Assembly (NCBI GenBank): GCA_003157575.1
Contig: PMKA01000108.1
Coordinates: 1-8,398 of the forward strand
Direction of reading: 5' to 3'
DNA from: Opitutia bacterium
GTDB taxonomy: Bacteria > Verrucomicrobiota > Verrucomicrobiia > Opitutales > Opitutaceae
Length of the DNA: 8,398 bases
Shown: positions 1 through 4,089 of the stretch, piece by piece
How positions within the stretch are numbered: position 1 is the stretch's first letter
Layout: the number at the start of each line of letters is the position of its first letter
Notes under the pieces: model-generated
What the model was told of the DNA's origin: nothing
Databases searched by the model: none
Seen by the model: the letters and a program-made list of their open reading frames with translations, nothing else
Made by a program: the position numbers and the translations under genes

Positions 1-48
1 GCGCAGAGTCCGGGGGATTGCGGCATGGCCTCGGCATCAAATCCCGGG
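1..48. repeat. 48-bp direct repeat, copy 1
   Basis: This copy begins at the window edge with GCGCAGAGTCCGGGGG and ends in ATCCCGGG. A second copy with one mismatch (C at 24, A at 143) lies at 120-167, giving a period of 119 bp. Because copy 1 touches the first base, the array may continue to the left. No convincing gene covers it: the short open frames through it have low-complexity translations and no recognisable family. It is probably a dispersed or tandem non-coding repeat of unknown origin. Confidence 0.85.
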
Positions 49-59
49 AGCAATCTGAG

Positions 60-83
60 GGGGTCATGTGTGAATTCTCGACA
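60..83. repeat. 24-nt inverted repeat, left arm
   Basis: The reverse complement of this arm matches bases 267-290 at 23 of 24 positions; the mismatch falls at base 280. The core is a GAATTCTCGACA-type sequence, and each arm has GGGGTCATG at its outer end. The arms enclose about 180 bp without a recognisable gene. A pair of long, nearly identical inverted arms fits a miniature mobile element, or two opposed copies of one dispersed repeat. No flanking target-site duplication was recognised. Confidence 0.75.
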
Positions 84-119
84 AAACCGCACAAGGATGA
101 ATCAGGAGGGTTCCCCAGA

Positions 120-167
120 GCGCAGAGTCCGGGGGATTGCGGAATGGCCTCGGCATCAAATCCCGGG
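120..167. repeat. 48-bp direct repeat, copy 2
   Basis: This copy matches bases 1-48 at 47 of 48 positions by eye. The 71 bp between the copies include the left arm of the inverted repeat described separately. Sequence after base 167 diverges from sequence after base 48, so only the 48-bp core is shared. Confidence 0.85.
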
Positions 168-266
168 CTTGCCCAGCGACCATGCAGGAGCATCCTGGGA
201 TGCGGCGCCCAATAGGTGCGCCGTCTCCGTTTGCGAGGCGGCCTACGCGAAATCTCCGTACGATTC

Positions 267-290
267 TGTCGAGAATTCATACATGACCCC
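267..290. repeat. 24-nt inverted repeat, right arm
   Basis: This is the inverted partner of bases 60-83. Its outer end (TGACCCC) runs directly into the 19-bp-period tandem repeat starting at 284, so the two repeat types share sequence. That suggests related repeat families or recombination between them. Confidence 0.75.
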
Positions 291-335
291 GTCGGATCAC
301 CCTGACCCCGTCGGATCACCTCCCGTCGGATCACC
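284..335. repeat. 19-bp-period tandem repeat, about 2.7 units
   Basis: The unit TGACCCCGTCGGATCACC occurs at 284-301 and again at 303-320. A shortened copy, TCCCGTCGGATCACC, follows at 321-335. There are too few units, and no unique spacers, for a CRISPR array. The function is unknown; slippage or unequal recombination at the edge of the inverted repeat is plausible. Confidence 0.8.
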
Positions 336-370
336 GCACCATGCGCCGGTTCGTCACATCCCGATCTATT

Positions 371-450
371 TGACCGCAGATTACGCGGATTTCGCGGATA
401 CCAATCGCCGGACCGCTCTCGGTTGCCTCCGTTGCCTCCTGTAGAACGAT
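371..450. repeat. Dispersed-type repeat with 9-bp internal periods
   Basis: The left part carries GATTACGCG (379-387), GATTTCGCG (388-396) and the start of a third unit (GATACC, 397-402). The right part carries GTTGCCTCC twice in tandem (422-430 and 431-439), followed by TGTAGAACG. From general familiarity, similar intergenic cassettes are common in Verrucomicrobiota genomes and are often mis-annotated as small hypothetical proteins with ADYADFAD-like translations. Seen: the periodicity. Inferred: that this is one dispersed family. Confidence 0.55.
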
Positions 451-498
451 TGGATCATGGCAAGCGTCCGGTCGGCGACGTCCTATTCATGATTCATA

Positions 499-516
499 CG
501 ACAGGGTAATCTGTCG
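499..516 (-). terminator. Candidate terminator hairpin after the activation-domain gene
   Basis: A 6-bp stem, CGACAG paired with CTGTCG, encloses a 6-nt loop. It lies 22 bp beyond the stop codon of the minus-strand unit, the expected place for a terminator. No run of U follows on the minus strand, so it is not a canonical intrinsic terminator. The call rests on position and stem only. Confidence 0.3.
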
Positions 517-538
517 CAAAGGGTCTTGGGGCTGCACG

Positions 539-1267
539 TTAGCGCCGCATGTGGCAGCCGGTCAAAGGGCACAGTTCGCAAGGAGAGAGGTGAACCCCCA
601 CGGCCGACCGCGGCCCGAGCCCGATGAATCCCGAGATGGACTTGAGCGGCTGCATGAAGAGCGAGGGCAGCAGCGTGATCCCGACGGCCCCGGCGGGCAC
701 AAGGCGGAAAAGGGTGCGTTGCTCCGAAAGCTCCATCCCGCAGAACCCGGGACTGTAGCGGGCCGTGAACGACTCCCCGGGGCCGAGATGCGCTCCCATT
801 TGCGTCACCAGGGCCTCGGCCGCCCGTTCGGCCGCCCAGGAGCCGATGGCGTCCAGTATCCGTCCGGCGGATGCGTCCCCCGCATCCCGGCGCATTTTCA
901 CCTGCCGCTCGATCTCGTCCCCGGCGGTGGCGACGAACACCGCGATGCGGTCGGCGCCCTTGAAGACGTCGCGGACATTCCCGGCGATCGTGCAGCCGCC
1001 GATCTCAAACGAACGGGCCGTCCAGGCGCCCGGCAGGTAGATCGAATAGGCGCCGGCCGGCCGGAGATGGCCCTTCGCCTCGCGAAGGAGCTTCCCGATC
1101 TGGCGAACGAGGTCGGGAGGAGGCGCCGTATCGGGCGGGACGCCCAGATTTCGAAGGATGTCGGCGGCCTGCAGGGTGATTTCCAGATTCGGAAGCGCGA
1201 CGGTTGTCAAAGGGCGGACGGCGTCGCGCTGCGCCGGAGTCTGCGCCTGGTTGGATGGAGGACTCAT
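539..1267 (-). CDS. Stand-alone vitamin B12-dependent methionine synthase activation-domain protein
   Basis: This 242-residue protein resembles the C-terminal reactivation module of cobalamin-dependent methionine synthase (MetH). That module binds S-adenosylmethionine and supports reductive remethylation of oxidised cob(II)alamin. The diagnostic stretch is RYSPGF at residues 170-175, corresponding to the AdoMet-binding R-x3-G-Y motif, with Phe in place of the usual Tyr. It is followed by an EQRTLF segment, a VGITLLPSLFMQPLKSISG segment (about 195-213) and a GLG. The C-terminus has C230-x2-C233-x4-C238, a possible metal or cluster site also familiar in stand-alone members. No corrinoid, folate or homocysteine domain is present, so it would act on a partner encoded elsewhere, as is known for the split MetH system of Thermotoga. 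Its ATG overlaps the stop of the upstream reductase gene in an ATGA, implying translational coupling. A role with another corrinoid methyltransferase is possible. Confidence 0.82.
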   Translation of the reverse strand: MSPPSNQAQTPAQRDAVRPLTTVALPNLEITLQAADILRNLGVPPDTAPPPDLVRQIGKLLREAKGHLRPAGAYSIYLPGAWTARSFEIGGCTIAGNVRDVFKGADRIAVFVATAGDEIERQVKMRRDAGDASAGRILDAIGSWAAERAAEALVTQMGAHLGPGESFTARYSPGFCGMELSEQRTLFRLVPAGAVGITLLPSLFMQPLKSISGFIGLGPRSAVGVHLSPCELCPLTGCHMRR

Positions 1268-1791
1268 CGGAGAACGTGGTATTTCGCCAGAATCGTACCG
1301 GCTCCGAGCCCCGCCGTGGAATACAGGTCCAGTCTGACGTCGGCGGGGTGCGCCAGCAGCGGCGTGCCTCCTCCGAAAAGAAGCGGCTCGATCGTCAGCC
1401 AGACTTCGTCGACCCGTCCGCCCGCGAGAAAAAGGCTGTAGATTTGCGAGCCGCCGAGGATGGCGCAGCTGCCGAAGCCGCGGGTCCGCAGGTCCTCCGC
1501 GAGCGCCGCGGGGGTTGCGCAGGTGAACTCCAGGGTTCCCGGGACGGCCTCGGCTGCAAAAGACCCGGGCGAACGCGTCATCACGACGCGCAGACCCCGC
1601 CCCGCGGTTCGCGTGCGGATGGCCTCGCGGGAGACGCGGTAGGTCTTCCCTCCCATCACGCCCGCGTCGAAGTCCGCAAGCGCCGTGCGGAAATGGGCCT
1701 TGTCCTCGGGGGAGGTGAACGCAGTGCCGGGTTCGGCGTGTTTTGCGATGAAGCCGTCGAGCGATTGTGCGGCGATCAGGACGATGCGCAT
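1264..1791 (-). CDS. RibD C-terminal / dihydrofolate reductase-like family protein
   Basis: This 175-residue protein has the single-domain RibD_C/DHFR-like fold, a family of NAD(P)H-dependent reductases whose substrates vary and are often unknown. Visible signatures are the N-terminal strand with SLDGFIA (10-16), MGGKTY (46-51), the cofactor-binding ILGGSQIYSLFL (111-122) and the C-terminal DEVWLTIEPLLFGGGTPLL (128-146). The frame stays open up to an ATG at 1942-1944, but that 51-residue extension is proline-rich, lacks family similarity and overlaps the gmd start. The start at 1791 (MRIVLIAAQS) places the first beta-strand at the terminus as expected. No Shine-Dalgarno sequence is visible there. 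The deaminase half of RibD is absent, so a riboflavin role is not implied. Coupling to the methionine synthase activation gene suggests, but does not prove, a role in folate or cobalamin chemistry. Confidence 0.8.
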   Translation of the reverse strand: MRIVLIAAQSLDGFIAKHAEPGTAFTSPEDKAHFRTALADFDAGVMGGKTYRVSREAIRTRTAGRGLRVVMTRSPGSFAAEAVPGTLEFTCATPAALAEDLRTRGFGSCAILGGSQIYSLFLAGGRVDEVWLTIEPLLFGGGTPLLAHPADVRLDLYSTAGLGAGTILAKYHVLR

Positions 1792-1858
1792 TGGTTTTTC
1801 AGGAGGCTGCCGGACTTGCGTTCCGACAGGGTGCCAGGCTACGGGAATGAACGGCGCA

Positions 1859-1893
1859 GGCAAGCGCGGGAAAGCCCGCGGGCTTTGCTTGCC
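1859..1893. repeat. Nested palindrome in the divergent intergenic region
   Basis: Outer arms GGCAAGC (1859-1865) and GCTTGCC (1887-1893) enclose a perfect 16-bp palindrome, AAAGCCCGCGGGCTTT (1871-1886). An alternative hairpin, GCGGG-AAAG-CCCGC, overlaps it. It lies between the divergent reductase and gmd starts, where it could be an operator for one or both units, or a copy of a dispersed palindromic repeat. The pairing is directly visible; any regulatory role is inferred. Confidence 0.6.
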
Positions 1894-1931
1894 AGCATCT
1901 TCGGGTTCGCTACCGTCACGAACCACACCGC

Positions 1932-2948
1932 ATGAAACGCGCACTCATCACCGGCATCACCGGCCAGGACGGGTCCTATCTGGCCGAGCTGCTTCTGGCC
2001 AAGGGTTACGAGGTCCACGGCGTCATCCGCAGGGCGTCCACCTTCAACACGAGCCGCATCGATCACCTTTACGCGGATCCCCATGTGAACGGCGTGCGTT
2101 TCTTCCTGCATTACGGCGACCTGACGGACGCGGTGCAGATGGTGAAGCTCCTCTACGAGCTCAAGCCCGACGAAATCTACAACCTTGGCGCGCAGTCGCA
2201 TGTGCGCGTGTCGTTCGACGTTCCGGAGTACACGGGCGACGTCGACGGCCTCGGGACGCTCCGGATACTGGAGTCGGTTCGGGAAGCCGGTCTGATCGAG
2301 AATGTCCGGTTCTATCAGGCGTCATCCTCGGAGATGTTTGGAAAGGTGCAGGAGGTGCCCCAGACCGAGCGGACGCCGTTCTGGCCCCGCTCTCCGTACG
2401 GGTGCGCGAAGGTCTTTGCGTACTGGCTGACCGTCAACTACCGCGAGAGCTACCATCTGCATGCGAGCAACGGGATCCTTTTCAACCATGAATCCCCCCG
2501 CCGGGGCGAAACGTTTGTGACCCGCAAGATCACCCGGGCCGCGGCCCGCATCAAACTCGGCCTGCAGAAATCGCTCTACATGGGCAACCTCGACGCCAAG
2601 CGCGACTGGGGCTTCGCAAAGGAGTATGTCGAGATGATGTGGCTGATGCTGCAACAGGACGAGCCGGGCGACTATGTGGTCGCCACGGGCGAGACGCACA
2701 GCGTCAGGGAATTCTGCGTCGAGGCGTTCGGCCTCCTCGGGCTCGACTGGGAGCAATACGTCCAGTTTGACGCGCGGTACGAGCGTCCCTCCGAGGTCGA
2801 CCTCCTCATCGGCGATCCGGCCAAGGCGAAGCGCGTGCTGGGCTGGGAGCCGAAGGTGCGTTTCAAGGACCTCGTCAGGATCATGGTCGAGGCCGACCTG
2901 AAGCTCGCCGCGCGCGAGGCGCAGATAGAGAAGCTTCCCCTCCCGTGA
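1932..2948 (+). CDS. gmd: GDP-mannose 4,6-dehydratase
   Basis: This 338-residue cytoplasmic enzyme converts GDP-D-mannose to GDP-4-keto-6-deoxymannose, the first step towards GDP-L-fucose and other deoxysugars for polysaccharide, O-antigen or glycoprotein glycans. It is an extended short-chain dehydrogenase with an N-terminal Rossmann motif, GITGQDG (8-14). It has the SSSEMFG active-site segment (131-137) and the catalytic Y156-x3-K160 pair in YGCAK. The numbering matches the E. coli enzyme, with Ser132 in place of Thr132 and Glu134 conserved. The substrate-binding segment [16 protein letters not shown] (185-200) is intact. Length is somewhat below the roughly 370 residues of the E. coli enzyme. 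Its stop overlaps the GTG start of fcl, so the two are translated as a coupled pair. No clear Shine-Dalgarno sequence precedes the ATG, but that start gives the usual [11 protein letters not shown] terminus. Confidence 0.96.
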   Translation: MKRALITGITGQDGSYLAELLLAKGYEVHGVIRRASTFNTSRIDHLYADPHVNGVRFFLHYGDLTDAVQMVKLLYELKPDEIYNLGAQSHVRVSFDVPEYTGDVDGLGTLRILESVREAGLIENVRFYQASSSEMFGKVQEVPQTERTPFWPRSPYGCAKVFAYWLTVNYRESYHLHASNGILFNHESPRRGETFVTRKITRAAARIKLGLQKSLYMGNLDAKRDWGFAKEYVEMMWLMLQQDEPGDYVVATGETHSVREFCVEAFGLLGLDWEQYVQFDARYERPSEVDLLIGDPAKAKRVLGWEPKVRFKDLVRIMVEADLKLAAREAQIEKLPLP

Positions 2949-3880
2949 AGCTCTACATTGCAGGCCATCGGGGCATGGTCGGGTCCGCGCTCGTGCGGCG
3001 GTTCCGTTCCGAGCCCGGCGTCACGCTCCTGCTTCGCTCCTCGCAGGAGCTCGACCTGACCGGACAGGCCGCAGTCGAGGCCTTTTTCGCCGCTGAGAAG
3101 CCCGACCTCGCGGTCATCGCCGCGGCGCGGGTCGGGGGTATTCACGCCAACAATACACGTCCCGTCGACTTCCTCTACGACAACCTCGCCATCGCTGCGA
3201 ACACCCTGCACGCCGCGTTCCGCGCGGGCGTGAAGCGGGTGCTGTTTCTGGGAAGCTCGTGCATCTATCCCAAGCTGGCCCCGCAGCCGATGACCGAGGA
3301 CTGCCTGCTCACCGGTGCGCTCGAGCCGACCAACGAGGCGTATGCCATCGCGAAGATCGCGGGCCTGAAGCTCTGCCAGTATTACCGGCGGCAGCACGGC
3401 GTGCTGTTTCATTCGGCGATGCCCACGAACCTTTACGGACCGGGCGACAATTACCATCCCGAGAACTCCCACGTGCTGCCGGCGCTCATCCGCCGTTTTC
3501 ACGAGGCCGCGCGGGCCGGGCGCAGCGAGGTGACGGCCTGGGGGACCGGCGCGCCGAGGCGGGAGTTCCTGCACGTCGACGATCTCGCCGACGCGTGTGC
3601 GTTTCTCCTGCGCCTGGAAGACCCGCCCGACTGGATCAACGTCGGCACGGGCTCGGAAGTGACCATCAGGGAATTGACGGAGCTGGTGGCGGCCACGGTC
3701 GGCTTCCGCGGACAGATAAAATGGGACCCTTCGAAGCCCGACGGCACCCCCCGCAAGTTGCTGGACGTGACGAAGCTAGCCCGCCTGGGGTGGATTGCAA
3801 AGACCGGCCTGGAACAAGGGATCAGGGAGACGTACGCGAGTTTTCTCGCCGAAGAGGCGTCCGGCCGGCTGCGCCGCTAG
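2945..3880 (+). CDS. fcl: GDP-L-fucose synthase
   Basis: This 311-residue enzyme (also called WcaG) is the epimerase/reductase that turns the Gmd product GDP-4-keto-6-deoxymannose into GDP-L-fucose with NADPH. Motifs in order are the Rossmann GHRGMVG (7-13), the catalytic segment SSCIYPK (104-110; Ser104 and Cys106), Tyr133-x3-Lys137 in YAIAK, the [16 protein letters not shown] segment (162-177) with the acid/base His176, and [13 protein letters not shown] (205-217). Each catalytic residue lies three positions before its E. coli counterpart, so the active site is complete. The start is a GTG that shares GTGA with the gmd stop, giving the expected [13 protein letters not shown] terminus. No glycosyltransferase lies in the window, so the acceptor of the fucose is unknown. 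REP-like palindromes begin five bases after the stop. Confidence 0.96.
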   Translation: MKLYIAGHRGMVGSALVRRFRSEPGVTLLLRSSQELDLTGQAAVEAFFAAEKPDLAVIAAARVGGIHANNTRPVDFLYDNLAIAANTLHAAFRAGVKRVLFLGSSCIYPKLAPQPMTEDCLLTGALEPTNEAYAIAKIAGLKLCQYYRRQHGVLFHSAMPTNLYGPGDNYHPENSHVLPALIRRFHEAARAGRSEVTAWGTGAPRREFLHVDDLADACAFLLRLEDPPDWINVGTGSEVTIRELTELVAATVGFRGQIKWDPSKPDGTPRKLLDVTKLARLGWIAKTGLEQGIRETYASFLAEEASGRLRR

Positions 3881-3884
3881 GCGG

Positions 3885-3907
3885 TCGCTTGCGAGCAAGC
3901 TCCTACA
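3885..3907 (-). repeat. REP-like palindromic repeat 1 (minus orientation)
   Basis: It contains the hairpin GCTTGC-GA-GCAAGC followed by TCCTACA; read on the minus strand it starts TGTAGGAGC. This is the layout of extragenic palindromes with a GTAGGAGC head and a short stem, best known from Pseudomonas and also seen elsewhere. The unit and its tail (ACCAGGCAGACAATGT) recur at 3955-3995. Confidence 0.75.
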
Positions 3908-3920
3908 ACCAGGCAGACAA

Positions 3921-3944
3921 TGTAGGAGCCTGTTTACAGGCGAT
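3921..3944 (+). repeat. REP-like palindromic repeat 2 (plus orientation)
   Basis: It starts TGTAGGAGC, contains the 5-bp hairpin CCTGT-TT-ACAGG and ends GCGAT. The head and tail match the neighbouring units, while the stem sequence differs but keeps pairing, as expected of compensatory change in REP families. It is inverted relative to units 1 and 3. Confidence 0.75.
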
Positions 3945-3954
3945 TTGGGATGGC

Positions 3955-3978
3955 ATCGCTTGCGAGCAAGCTCCTACA
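3955..3978 (-). repeat. REP-like palindromic repeat 3 (minus orientation)
   Basis: It is identical in its core to unit 1 (TCGCTTGCGAGCAAGC then TCCTACA) and is followed by the same tail with one extra A. Units 1 and 3 therefore form a direct repeat of about 38 bp around the inverted unit 2, a composite BIME-like cluster between fcl and the next gene. Such palindromes can also stabilise or terminate upstream mRNA. Confidence 0.75.
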
Positions 3979-4059
3979 AACCAGGCAGACAATGTGGTTT
4001 CCGGCGAAGGCGGCGGCCGGTTCGACAATTTGCATAGACACGGCTAATCCCTCCGCCCC

Positions 4060-4084
4060 GCGAGCCGTTATTGGATTGGCTCGC
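4060..4084 (+). promoter_or_regulatory. Hairpin just upstream of the pseudokinase start
   Basis: GCGAGCC (4060-4066) pairs with GGCTCGC (4078-4084) in a 7-bp stem with an 11-nt loop, ending five bases before the ATG at 4090. If transcribed, it would sit in the ribosome-loading region and could limit translation from that ATG, or favour the later in-frame ATG at 4195. Pairing is seen; function is inferred. Upstream, TTCGAC (4021) and TAATCC (4045) at 18-bp spacing form only a weak promoter candidate. Confidence 0.35.
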
Positions 4085-4089
4085 CGAGC

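Noticed and set aside
284..335. CRISPR array
   Set aside because: The units are 18-19 bp with essentially no spacers and fewer than three copies, and there are no cas genes.
25..444. 139-codon plus-strand open frame at the left edge
   Set aside because: It runs through direct, inverted and tandem repeats. Its translation is low in complexity with an LTADYADFAD stretch that comes from the 9-bp repeat, and no family is recognisable.
551..1441. 296-codon plus-strand open frame
   Set aside because: It is antisense to the activation-domain and reductase genes. It is rich in Arg/Gly/Pro/Asp and typical of shadow frames in GC-rich DNA; the minus-strand frames carry clear family motifs.
1904..1924. 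6-bp hairpin GGTTCG/CGAACC just before gmd
   Set aside because: The stem is short with a 9-nt loop and nothing distinguishes it from chance pairing in this composition.
1792..1944. 51-residue N-terminal extension of the reductase gene
   Set aside because: The frame is open, but it overlaps the gmd start, contains the palindrome and shows no similarity to the family. The ATG at 1791 begins right at the first strand of the fold.
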